Notes under the pieces: generated by a model
Told to the model about the DNA's origin: nothing
What the model saw: the letters and a program-made list of their open reading frames with translations, nothing else
Database searches by the model: none
Shown: positions 36,954 through 45,867 of the stretch, piece after piece
How positions within the stretch are numbered: position 1 is the stretch's first letter
Layout of the letters: the number at the start of each line of letters is the position of its first letter
NCBI RefSeq assembly: GCF_963676735.1
Contig: NZ_OY781464.1
Span: 1,397,001 to 1,461,000, forward strand
Source: an uncultured Draconibacterium sp.
GTDB lineage: Bacteria; Bacteroidota; Bacteroidia; Bacteroidales; Prolixibacteraceae
Length of the DNA stretch: 64,000 nt
Reading direction: 5' to 3'
Position numbers and translations under genes: made by a program

Positions 36954-38879
36954 ATGAGAAGTATTAAGAATAATGTACTGCGAGTATTTTTCTTTGCAAT
37001 TTTACTGATAGTTTTCACTAGCGTGCAAGCTGCAAAAAGTAAAAATAAACCCAATATTTTGTGGATAACCATTGAAGATACATCGCCACAGTTTATTGGC
37101 TGCTATGGAAACACCGATGCCCGAACACCTGTAATTGATAAACTGGCCGAAGAGGGCGTACGTTTCACCAATGCTTTTTCAACAGGTACGGTATGTTCGC
37201 CAAGCAGAACCGCTATTATTACCGGAGTAAAAACCTACCATACAGGAACCGGAAATCACCGCAGTAAGTATCCCGTTCCGGACTTTATGAAAGGCTATCC
37301 GTATTACCTGCAAAAACAAGGATACTATACAACAAATAATGCTAAAACCGATTACAACGTAAAAAACGAACAGGAGTATATTAAAGAGGCATGGAATGAA
37401 AGCTCGAACAATGCCGGCTGGTGGAATCGTAAAAAGGGGCAACCCTTCTTTGCTGTATTTAATTATGCCGATTGTCATCAGTCGCGCACCATGTCAATGT
37501 CGTATGACTACTACCTTAAAAATGTATGGGAGAAATTAAAACCTGCCGACAGGATAGGAGAGAGCGAATTTGAAATGCCACCCATTTACCGCGACAGTAA
37601 AGCAATGCGTAAACAATTTGCACGCGTTTATAATTCGATAAAACTAACAGATAACCGGATTGGTGAATTGTTGGAACGACTTGATAAGGATGGTCTTACC
37701 GATAGTACCATTATCTTTTTTTATGCCGACCATGGAGAAGGGATGCCCCGCGGAAAAACCAACGGCATAAACTATGGTTACCGGGTGCCTTTTGTAATCT
37801 GGTTTCCCGAAATGTATAAACATTTATCGCCATGGGGTACCGGCGGTGTGGTGTCTGATGAGCTGATTGACTTTTCGGATTTGGCGCCAACACTGCTTAG
37901 CCTTGTGGGCGAAAAAATACCGGATTACATGGACGGAAGACCCTACCTTGGAAATAAAAGAAAAAAGGCTGTTGATCACCTCGTTCTTTCTTCAGATCGC
38001 TCCGACAATGGTATTGATATGATTAGAACGGTAACCGATGGTCGTTTTGTTTATTCGCGAAATTTTATGCCTTTTATTCCCGAATTACGCTACATCCGTT
38101 ACATGGAGATTGGTGCCATAAAACAACAAATGCGAACCGATTTGGCCGAAGGAAAGCTTAATGATTTGCAAAGTAGCTTATTCGCCCCCCGCCAGGCAGA
38201 AGTGCTTTACGATATTGATAATGATTTATGGGAAACCAAAAATCTGGTAAATGATGAAGCCTATGCCGGGCAGTTGGAGAAAATGCGCTCCATCCTTAAA
38301 AATGAAATGCTGAAAACCAAAGATGTCATGCTGCTTCCGGAGTACGAAATTGCCCTGCTATCGGAACACACCACTGCTTTTGAATTTAGGCAAAACACAA
38401 AAGATTTTCCGGTAAACGAAATTTACAATGCGGCCGCCCTTTGTGGATTCCGCGGAGAAGAATGGGCCGCCAAGCAAGTGGCCTTGCTTAATCACAAAAA
38501 TAAAATAGTACGTTACTGGGCAGCTTTGGGGCTGCGCAGTCAACCAAAAGAAGTGCTGGATTCATTCAAAACCAATATTATGGCCAGCATGGCTGATAAT
38601 TATCCGCCGGTGGCGCTTACCGCTTCGGCCATTTGTTGGGAAGAATTTGCAGCTACCGAGGCTAAAGATAAGTTGCAGGAATTTTGCCTTTCCAACAACA
38701 TGCAACTGGCATTAATGGCGGTAAACAATTTGCTGTATGTAAAAGACAAAGCGCCATTTGTTGAAACCATTCAGGAAGTTCGTAAGCTCGAAAACCGCGA
38801 TTATAATGTAAAAGCATCGTGTATGGACTTTTTGGGCAGCCTGGGGCTTGTTCCTAATAATCCCGATTACCGGGAATAA
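36954..38879 (+). CDS. S1 sulfatase with C-terminal helical-repeat extension
   Basis: A 641-residue exported protein (signal peptide to about residue 26, VQA). The sulfatase core has C81-S-P-S-R, ITIEDTSP in place of the usual SDD metal motif start, and ADHGEGMPRGK. Residues about 500-641 (NAAALCGFRGEEWAAKQVALLNHKN... RYWAALGLRSQ) are HEAT-like helices, a tail seen in the heparan N-sulfatase-like S1 subfamilies. It is the last gene of the GH2-sulfatase operon. The glucosamine-N-sulfatase likeness hints at an unusual substrate in a cluster without heparin lyases; function is uncertain. Confidence 0.9.
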   Translation: MRSIKNNVLRVFFFAILLIVFTSVQAAKSKNKPNILWITIEDTSPQFIGCYGNTDARTPVIDKLAEEGVRFTNAFSTGTVCSPSRTAIITGVKTYHTGTGNHRSKYPVPDFMKGYPYYLQKQGYYTTNNAKTDYNVKNEQEYIKEAWNESSNNAGWWNRKKGQPFFAVFNYADCHQSRTMSMSYDYYLKNVWEKLKPADRIGESEFEMPPIYRDSKAMRKQFARVYNSIKLTDNRIGELLERLDKDGLTDSTIIFFYADHGEGMPRGKTNGINYGYRVPFVIWFPEMYKHLSPWGTGGVVSDELIDFSDLAPTLLSLVGEKIPDYMDGRPYLGNKRKKAVDHLVLSSDRSDNGIDMIRTVTDGRFVYSRNFMPFIPELRYIRYMEIGAIKQQMRTDLAEGKLNDLQSSLFAPRQAEVLYDIDNDLWETKNLVNDEAYAGQLEKMRSILKNEMLKTKDVMLLPEYEIALLSEHTTAFEFRQNTKDFPVNEIYNAAALCGFRGEEWAAKQVALLNHKNKIVRYWAALGLRSQPKEVLDSFKTNIMASMADNYPPVALTASAICWEEFAATEAKDKLQEFCLSNNMQLALMAVNNLLYVKDKAPFVETIQEVRKLENRDYNVKASCMDFLGSLGLVPNNPDYRE

Positions 38880-38899
38880 GACCTAAAAACCACAATAAG

Positions 38900-38945
38900 A
38901 ATTTAAACTCGTCTGTTACCAAAACAGGCGAATTTAAATTTTTTA
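38900..38945 (+). terminator. Terminator after the sulfatase cassette
   Basis: A long 18-bp inverted repeat, AATTTAAACTCGTCTGTT against AACAGGCGAATTTAAATT (two G-T wobbles), then TTTTTAT. It ends the operon begun by GH2 at 29756. Confidence 0.88.
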
Positions 38946-39222
38946 TAGGCATGATTCGACTTCTTTCTTTTACTCCCATCACTTACCATTTTTTGTAATA
39001 CAAACAGTCTCAAAATTATCTGCGAGAATTAGCAATAAGACACAATTTTTTGGTCCTGCAATAATTGTAAAAGGAGCTAACGAGAGATAATCTAGTGCCG
39101 GTTTACGGTAAAAAAGTGCTGCCATTTATGGGCGGTACATTTTTACTTTATAAGCGTTAAAATATAAAATGCAAATTTCGTAAAGGTGTGATTAAGAGCT
39201 GTTTGTGGTGATAGGGTGTGTT

Positions 39223-39270
39223 TTGTATACAATTAGGGGGGTAAATTGTTCTTGGCGTTATTTTGTACAA
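39223..39270. promoter_or_regulatory. Paired palindromes upstream of SusC 2
   Basis: The 669-bp gap before SusC 2 contains no gene. It holds a perfect palindrome TTGTATACAA (39223-39232) and, 31 bp on, TTGTACAA (39263-39270), with GGGGGGTAA between them. Such spaced, related palindromes are plausible regulator sites. The second overlaps TTATTTTG, one base short of the -7 consensus. No other structure was seen in the gap apart from the terminator at its start. Confidence 0.4.
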
Positions 39271-39548
39271 TTTTACTCGTTGAAGCCTTTCCTTTTTAAT
39301 TATTATTGCCGTTGAATTAACAAACTAAAACGAACTTATGAAGCTATTTAATTGCAATGAGATTATCATTGCTGCATCAGACTTCCGGGCTTTCTATGCT
39401 CTTTATTATCTGCAAACCGCAGTATTGTTTTCAGCAAATAAACCACAGTAAATTGTTTTCATTTTAGAAAAACTAAATCAAACTATATCATTTCTATTTG
39501 TATTTCATTGAAATACAACTATCTAATCATTTTAAAAATTATCAAACT

Positions 39549-42500
39549 ATGAAGAAAAAAGTCAAAGGACTATGGAGTTCAAAGGTAATTCTTGCCTTTA
39601 TTGCTCTGTTTTTGAGCACTTCTGTTTTTGCTCAACAAATTCCGATTACCGGTAAAGTAACCCAGGATGGTGGCGAAACACTGCCCGGTGTTACTGTGGT
39701 TGTAAAAGGAACATCGCAAGGAACTGTTACTGATATTGATGGTGTTTATAAATTAAATGCCGGTTCAGATGCTACCCTTGTATTTACATTTGTTGGTTTT
39801 ACCTCGCAAGAAGTTGCAGTAAATGGCCAACAAAACATTGATGTAACACTGGCAACCGATGTTATTGGTTTGGAAGAGGTGGTGGCAATTGGCTATGGTA
39901 CCGTAAAAAAACGCGACATAACCGGTTCGGTTGCTTCAATCGGAGCTGATAAATTAACAGCTGCTCCTATTGTTTCTATTGATAAGGGGATGCAGGGAAA
40001 ACTTGCCGGTGTTACCGTTCAGCAACAATCGGGTGCACCGGGGCAGAAAATGAAACTGCGTGTGCGTGGCGGCGGTTCTATTAATTACAACAACGAACCT
40101 CTTTACGTTATCGATGGTTTTATTGGTGCCGATATTACCACAGTAAATCCTCAGGACGTTGCCAGTATCGATATTCTTAAAGATGCTTCGGCTACTGCAA
40201 TTTATGGATCGCGTGGTGCCAACGGTGTTGTGCTTATTACCACCAAATCACCGGCAAAAGGAAAAATGCAGGTTACATTTGATGCAAATGTTGGGGTAAC
40301 CAGTACCGTGCAACCCTACGAAACGCTAACTCCTGGCGAATTAGCCCGCCTGCGTAACGAATACGATGTGGAGAGAGGCAGCCAAAACCTGTCGTTTACC
40401 GATGCAGAAATTGCTGAATTTGATAACGGCAAAGGTACCGATTGGTTGAATGACGTTACCCGAACTGGCGTGGTTCAGAATTATTCGTTAAATATAACTG
40501 GTGGAAACGAAAAACTTGGTTACTTATTCTCGGCCGGATATGTTGATGAGCAAGGTGTAATTTTGGAGTCATACCGGAAATTATATTCGGTACGTTCTAA
40601 TATCGATGCCAAAATATTTGACTGGTTAGACATGAAGTTTAACACCTATGCCACGCACTCGAGCAACATGCACAACGGGCAAACCTACCGTGCAATCAGC
40701 GATGCTTTCGGTTATCCTATTTTATGGGACAGCAAAGACGAGAACGGCGAGTATATCGATCCGAATACCCAGCCAAGTTATGGAATTTACGGAGCAGCAT
40801 CAACCAACCCAATTCAGCGAATTGAGACAACGGCAAATGGCGAAAATCTGAACGAGAAGATTACTTCTACCATTGACTTTTCGGCTAAATTAACACCGCA
40901 TTTAACCCTTCTTGTTTCGGGGTCAGGTATGTACCGCTCAGGTTTCTCAGGAAACCGTCAGGAGTACGAACCGGTGGAAAACACCAGAGATGCTATGACA
41001 GCCAGCCAGGGTTACAGCCGTGGACATTCGTTAATGACTACCGACATGCTAACCTACAAAAACTCATTTGGCGACCATACCTTAACAGCTTCTGCAGCAT
41101 ACGAATACAGCTACTCGCGTTCGCAAAGCAGTTCAATAACCATTGGTGATTTGTCAACATTAGGCAACGAATGGTATCTATTATCAAACGGGGAGGTAAG
41201 CAGAGCCGTTTCAACTTTTAGCGAAACCAAAATGCAATCGTACATGGGGCGTGTTAACTACGATTATAAAGGAAAATATTTGTTAACAGCTACCATGCGT
41301 GCTGATGGTGCTTCGGTATTTAGCGAAGATAACCGCTGGGGATATTTCCCGTCGGCAGCATTTGCCTGGAGACTAATGGAAGAGGATTTTATAAAAGATA
41401 CCGAATGGATTTACGACCTGAAACTAAGAGCCGGATGGGGGCAAACCGGTAACCGGGCAATTGGTGCCTATGCTACACAGCCAACGCTCGATTTTACAAC
41501 AAGCAAGTTCTTGTATTATCCATTTAACGGAACTACTGTATCGCAGGGAATTATCTCGGGTGCACTTACCGATCCAAATATTCAGTGGGAAACAACCGTG
41601 CAAAGTAATATTGGCGTTGATTTCAGTATTCTTGGTGGAAAATTATCGATGGTTGCCGATTGGTACTCGAAAACTTCAAAAGATGTTATTTTGCAGAAAT
41701 CTATACCTCGTTATACCGGAAAACAGTCGTTAACCGGAAACTTTGCAGAAATTAAAAACACTGGTTTCGAATTTAGTGCTGATTATCATATCGTCAACAA
41801 AGACGATTTCCAGTGGAATGCTTTTGCCAATATATCGGTTAACCGCAACGAAGTAATGGATCTGGGCGGCGACGAGCAGATTTTTATTGCCGGCGAAGAT
41901 GCTTTCAGCATTTGGGGTATCGATAATAAATTTGTTGTTCGCGAAGGAGAATCCTTAGGTTCATTCTGGGGACTTCAAAACGAAGGTTTGTGGCAAACGG
42001 GCGAGGAAGATCAGGCGGCCGTTTATAACAGCAAACCTGGTGAGCCTAAATATACCGATTTACCCGACGCTGACGGAAACACCGGAAAAATTGATGCAAC
42101 AGACCGTATGATAATAGGTAATGCCTTACCCGATTTTACCTACGGTATTGGTACCGATTTATATTATAAAAGTTTCGATCTTACTATTCAGGGGCATGGA
42201 TCACATGGTAACGATGTTTTCAATTATAATCGCCAGCGTATGGACGACTCGGAAGTTCGTTTCCTGAATCCGGATTACCTAAACAGATGGTCGCCAACAA
42301 ATACCGGATCAACCCAACAAAAGCTGCCTACCGGTACCGAGTACTACAAAACCCACGTTACAAGTCAGTACATCGAGGATGCATCTTTCTTTAAAATCAG
42401 CAATATTACACTGGGTTATACTTTGCCCGACCAGATTGCAAAATCGTTGAGTTTGGCAAAATTCAGAATTTATGCGAGTGTAAATAACGTATTAACAATT

Positions 42501-42629
42501 ACCAATTATTCGGGTCTCGACCCTGAAATGTCGGCAACAACGCAAGGTAGCGATGCCGTTTCGGGTATTGATGCCTACAGTTATCCATTGGCAAGAACCT
42601 GGACATTTGGTTTAAAAGTTAACTTTTAA
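39549..42629 (+). CDS. SusC-like TonB-dependent outer-membrane transporter (PUL 2)
   Basis: A 1026-residue protein from ATG 39549 (MKKKVKGLWSSKVILAFIAL...VFAQQ signal peptide); the frame is open back to 39498 but that leader is not signal-like. Carboxypeptidase-regulatory-like domain (GKVTQDGGETLPGVTVVVKG), SusC signature LEEVVAIGYGTVKKRDITGSV, plug ending VLITTKSPAKGK, and a barrel ending WTFGLKVNF. It differs clearly from SusC 1 in its barrel sequence, so imports another oligosaccharide. Paired with the SusD 26 bp downstream. Confidence 0.95.
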   Translation: MKKKVKGLWSSKVILAFIALFLSTSVFAQQIPITGKVTQDGGETLPGVTVVVKGTSQGTVTDIDGVYKLNAGSDATLVFTFVGFTSQEVAVNGQQNIDVTLATDVIGLEEVVAIGYGTVKKRDITGSVASIGADKLTAAPIVSIDKGMQGKLAGVTVQQQSGAPGQKMKLRVRGGGSINYNNEPLYVIDGFIGADITTVNPQDVASIDILKDASATAIYGSRGANGVVLITTKSPAKGKMQVTFDANVGVTSTVQPYETLTPGELARLRNEYDVERGSQNLSFTDAEIAEFDNGKGTDWLNDVTRTGVVQNYSLNITGGNEKLGYLFSAGYVDEQGVILESYRKLYSVRSNIDAKIFDWLDMKFNTYATHSSNMHNGQTYRAISDAFGYPILWDSKDENGEYIDPNTQPSYGIYGAASTNPIQRIETTANGENLNEKITSTIDFSAKLTPHLTLLVSGSGMYRSGFSGNRQEYEPVENTRDAMTASQGYSRGHSLMTTDMLTYKNSFGDHTLTASAAYEYSYSRSQSSSITIGDLSTLGNEWYLLSNGEVSRAVSTFSETKMQSYMGRVNYDYKGKYLLTATMRADGASVFSEDNRWGYFPSAAFAWRLMEEDFIKDTEWIYDLKLRAGWGQTGNRAIGAYATQPTLDFTTSKFLYYPFNGTTVSQGIISGALTDPNIQWETTVQSNIGVDFSILGGKLSMVADWYSKTSKDVILQKSIPRYTGKQSLTGNFAEIKNTGFEFSADYHIVNKDDFQWNAFANISVNRNEVMDLGGDEQIFIAGEDAFSIWGIDNKFVVREGESLGSFWGLQNEGLWQTGEEDQAAVYNSKPGEPKYTDLPDADGNTGKIDATDRMIIGNALPDFTYGIGTDLYYKSFDLTIQGHGSHGNDVFNYNRQRMDDSEVRFLNPDYLNRWSPTNTGSTQQKLPTGTEYYKTHVTSQYIEDASFFKISNITLGYTLPDQIAKSLSLAKFRIYASVNNVLTITNYSGLDPEMSATTQGSDAVSGIDAYSYPLARTWTFGLKVNF

Positions 42630-42655
42630 AAATTAATAGCTTAAGAAATATTGAA

Positions 42656-44344
42656 ATGAAGACATATAAATTATTTAATAAGATAGTTTTGGCGGTTGGC
42701 ATTCTTTTTATGATGTCACTACCGGCCTGTGATCTTGATGAGGGATCGATGGGGGCTGTATCGGCTACAGCGTTTTATAACGATATTGCTGCACTTGATG
42801 CTGGTATTACCGGTATTTACGGAACCTGGCACCGTGTGGCCTGGGGGGTAGATGTTTTGGCTGCCTACACCGGAGCCGACGACCTGGCAACGCGTAACGA
42901 AAGTAATAAATGGGTTTTTCTTGAAGGCGACCAGCTTAATCTTTCAGGAGGAAACCTGCGTACGATAAATATTTGGAACGGATACTACCAGGTGATTTAT
43001 GAATGTAACAACTTCCTGGAAAATGCAAACCCAGATGGGGCTAGCGAAGAAGAAATTGCACCTTATCATGCCGATGCCCGCTTTATCAGGGGCTTGTTGT
43101 ATTTCGAACTGGCAAATATTTTTGGCGATGTACCTTTGGTATTGTCAACAACTCCTGATTACGAAATTGGTTTAACGCCATTTAAAGAAGTAATGGAACA
43201 AGCTATCAGCGACTTTAAATATGTTGAACAATGGGCAAATAATACGGCCCGCGATACGCCGGCAGGTGTTGCAGGACAAGAAATTAATGGGCGTGCATCA
43301 AAAACAGCTGCAAGAGCCTATCTGGCAAAAGCTTATATGTTGTTGTCCGGATGGCCAACCTACGAAAACCACTGGGATAAGGTAGAAAGTTATACCCGCC
43401 AGATTATTGATATGGGGGCTTACTCTTTACTTGATGATTATGCACAAAACTGGGGAAATAAGGTGCCCGATGATTGGAAAGGAACACCTTTTACCAATGC
43501 TAATGCTCGCGAAAACGTTTCGTGGAAAGGAAATAAAGAATCAATTTTTGCCCACCACAATAAAGTTGATGTGTGGCCTGTTACCACACAATCAAGAAGC
43601 TATGGCCGTTTCTGGAGAGACTGGATGGATATGTTTGTTGAAAATCATTTTCACGCAGAATTTCCTGAAGGATACCGAAAAAACTACTCGTTTGCATGGG
43701 ATCAAAAATGGCGTTACGCTGGTTGGACTGCATGGCCCTATGCTGAAGGCCAGTCGTATCCGGATCACCCGTCAATGCTGAAATTCCAGTTCGGAACGAT
43801 AAATGCCTCAGACTTTAAAAAATGGTCGGGACTTGCTGGCAGTGATCCTGCACCCGAAACATTTTTAGGCTTTGAACACGTAATGAACTCATCAAACGAT
43901 ATGCCGCTGATGCGTTATGCCGAAGTATTGCTGATGTATGCCGAAGCTTGTGCACGTCAGAACAAACCAGGTGCAAACCCAAGTGCTGTGGAGGCTTTAA
44001 ATTATGTGCGCCGCAGAGCATACGGTGGAGGATATGAAAAAATGGGCGATATTCAGGCCAACCTTCCGGTAGAATTCTGGAAAAACCCGGAACCGGCAGT
44101 AGACTATCCGCAAGCTGGAGAATCAGACTTAATTCAGGCAATTATTGACGAACGCGCCTGGGAATTTGTTGCCGAATTTGGCGGAAACCGCTGGCTTGAC
44201 CTGATTCGTACCGAAAGCCTTGCTGAAGCATTGAGTTCGCGTGACGGAAGTGAGGCATCGTTAATTGGAGATCCAAATGACCAGAACCGCTGGAGAGCTC
44301 CGGTTCCATCTACTGAATCACAGTATAATCCGAATATAAAATAG
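42656..44344 (+). CDS. SusD-like surface glycan-binding lipoprotein (PUL 2)
   Basis: A 562-residue SusD-family lipoprotein (lipobox LPAC, Cys25, then DLDEG). TPR-type helices with DARFIRGLLYFELANIFGDVPLV, ARAYLAKAYMLLSGWP, MRYAEVLLMYAEACAR and the terminal ERAWEFVAEFGGNRWLDLIR are diagnostic. Aromatic-rich loops (about 300-345) could form the glycan platform. It ends the SusC/SusD unit; a strong terminator follows. Confidence 0.95.
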   Translation: MKTYKLFNKIVLAVGILFMMSLPACDLDEGSMGAVSATAFYNDIAALDAGITGIYGTWHRVAWGVDVLAAYTGADDLATRNESNKWVFLEGDQLNLSGGNLRTINIWNGYYQVIYECNNFLENANPDGASEEEIAPYHADARFIRGLLYFELANIFGDVPLVLSTTPDYEIGLTPFKEVMEQAISDFKYVEQWANNTARDTPAGVAGQEINGRASKTAARAYLAKAYMLLSGWPTYENHWDKVESYTRQIIDMGAYSLLDDYAQNWGNKVPDDWKGTPFTNANARENVSWKGNKESIFAHHNKVDVWPVTTQSRSYGRFWRDWMDMFVENHFHAEFPEGYRKNYSFAWDQKWRYAGWTAWPYAEGQSYPDHPSMLKFQFGTINASDFKKWSGLAGSDPAPETFLGFEHVMNSSNDMPLMRYAEVLLMYAEACARQNKPGANPSAVEALNYVRRRAYGGGYEKMGDIQANLPVEFWKNPEPAVDYPQAGESDLIQAIIDERAWEFVAEFGGNRWLDLIRTESLAEALSSRDGSEASLIGDPNDQNRWRAPVPSTESQYNPNIK

Positions 44345-44389
44345 TTTTAGTACAAAGTTTGGTTAGTTAAATTAGTTAGTTTAGTTAGA

Positions 44390-44423
44390 GGGCTGCTGCC
44401 GGTTAGGCAGCGGCCCTTTTTTT
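44390..44423 (+). terminator. Terminator after SusC/SusD 2
   Basis: Stem GGGCTGCTGCC / GGCAGCGGCCC (11 bp, one wobble), loop GGTTA, then seven T. Separates SusC/SusD 2 from the enzyme operon. Confidence 0.92.
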
Positions 44424-44536
44424 GGATTTTTGCTTTTATAATGTGCTCTTCAAAATAAATTTTCAAACGCATAAAATGAGTAATTACCCCTTCTTTTCCT
44501 TTTCAAAATTCCCCTGCCCATTATATTGCGTTCCAT

Positions 44537-44544
44537 TAATTTTG
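44537..44544 (+). promoter_or_regulatory. Candidate -7 promoter box for the propeller hydrolase
   Basis: TAATTTTG matches TAnnTTTG, 22 bp before ATG 44567. A C-rich stretch (TTACCCCTTC, about 44477) lies upstream. Confidence 0.45.
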
Positions 44545-44566
44545 CATTATAAAACACCATAAACCA

Positions 44567-45601
44567 ATGAAATTCATATTAATTACTTTTTTACTGCTCA
44601 GTTTTACAATAGTTTCAGCCCAACAAAAATCAATGCCCGAAGATTCGTGGCTAACCAAATGCCTAACCGATAGCGGAAAAATTATTCTGGAAAGTAAAGA
44701 CAGTATAATCTGGGGGTGCGCACCCATATACGACGATGAGGGCAAAGTGCACGTTTATTATTCCACCTGGGCAAAAAACGAACATTGGCTAACCCACAGT
44801 AAAATTGCACATGCAGTGGCCGACCATCCCGAGGGGCCGTATAAGAAACTGGGTGTTGTACTCGATGGCCGCGAAGACAACTGGGACAAGCACACCATTC
44901 ATAATCCACACATTCAGCGGGTTGATGGTTTGTACGTGATGCTTTACATTGGTAACGATACCACCCAACAGGAGAATTGGCGCGACCGGGCTAAAGCGGC
45001 TAATACCCAACGTGTGGGAATGGCCATTGCCAAATCGCCCTACGGCCCATGGAAGCGTTTTGATACACCAATTATCGATGTGTCGCCCGATAGCATGGCC
45101 TGGGATGGCTATTGCACCGTAAATCCGTCGTTTATGAAACACCCCAATGGCGAGTACTGGATTTACTATCGTTGTTGGGACAGGCGAAACGACGACCGCC
45201 GAAAAACCGGGGTTGCCATGGCAAAAAACATCGAAGGACCTTACCAAAAATATAAAGGAAATCCGATCATCGATTTTCCTGAACGTGGCGGACAAACCGA
45301 AGATCCTTACTTTTTTTATTACCGGGGAAAATTCCATTGCCTGATTCGCGATATGGGAAATTACGACTGGTACAGCGGTTTGTACCTTGCATCAGAAGAT
45401 GGGCTGAACTGGGGAGAATACCAACGCGGCCATCACAAAGGCGATTATTATTTTGATGTGTGCGAAAAATGTCGTTACGAAAGAGTGCAGGTGTTGTGGA
45501 AAAACGGTCATCCGGAATACCTTTTTAATGCATTAATGCGCGAAAATGATCGCCACAGCGGGGCAGCGTTAAAAATTAATTTAGATAAACTGAACGAATA
45601 A
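44567..45601 (+). CDS. Five-bladed beta-propeller glycosidase (GH43/GH117-like superfamily), family unclear
   Basis: A 344-residue protein with a signal peptide (to VSAQ). Blade-like repeats recur: KVHVYYSTWAKN, NPHIQRVDGLYVMLYIG, NPSFMKHPNGEYWIYYRCWD and TEDPYFFYYRGKFHCLIRDMG, each with the W/Y-Y motif of GH43/GH32/GH117 propellers, and Asp/Glu at expected blade starts (TEDP). It is shorter than the window's GH43 and lacks its FYPDPS entry, and the GH117 H-E motif is not evident. It is bounded by its own promoter and a hairpin. Probably an exo-acting glycosidase for PUL 2; specific family assignment is not possible by eye. Confidence 0.65.
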   Translation: MKFILITFLLLSFTIVSAQQKSMPEDSWLTKCLTDSGKIILESKDSIIWGCAPIYDDEGKVHVYYSTWAKNEHWLTHSKIAHAVADHPEGPYKKLGVVLDGREDNWDKHTIHNPHIQRVDGLYVMLYIGNDTTQQENWRDRAKAANTQRVGMAIAKSPYGPWKRFDTPIIDVSPDSMAWDGYCTVNPSFMKHPNGEYWIYYRCWDRRNDDRRKTGVAMAKNIEGPYQKYKGNPIIDFPERGGQTEDPYFFYYRGKFHCLIRDMGNYDWYSGLYLASEDGLNWGEYQRGHHKGDYYFDVCEKCRYERVQVLWKNGHPEYLFNALMRENDRHSGAALKINLDKLNE

Positions 45602-45602
45602 A

Positions 45603-45661
45603 ATCAGCAGGAAATTCCGAAAAAAGGTGTTCTGCTGATACGCCGGTTATTTCTTTTTTTG
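45603..45661 (+). terminator. Hairpin after the propeller hydrolase
   Basis: Stem ATCAGCAG (45603-45610) / CTGCTGAT (45632-45639) with a long loop, followed 10 bp later by a T run (45650-45661). It is a moderate terminator candidate. Confidence 0.45.
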
Positions 45662-45816
45662 TAATGTTTAGAATGCATAAATTCATATGCGTTTTATTCA
45701 ATTTATACAGGGATGCAATTCTTATTCACTGTAAAAATTAAGATTTGCATCCTTTGTTATGGTTTACCACCTGTACTTTGCATATTTCACCACCCATTTT
45801 GCACAGGCTTGTTTTA

Positions 45817-45824
45817 TACTTTTG
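45817..45824 (+). promoter_or_regulatory. Candidate -7 promoter box for the sulfatase-GH2-GH117 operon
   Basis: TACTTTTG matches TAnnTTTG 43 bp before ATG 45868; CATTTTGC lies 15 bp upstream, a little close for a -33 element. The gap is 266 bp. Confidence 0.45.
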
Positions 45825-45867
45825 GTTTGAAATTAATTAAATCAAAAGACGATAAAGCACAAGCCTT

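Noticed and set aside
39498..39548. Earlier start for SusC 2
   Set aside because: The extra leader is hydrophilic and would mask the signal peptide beginning at 39549.
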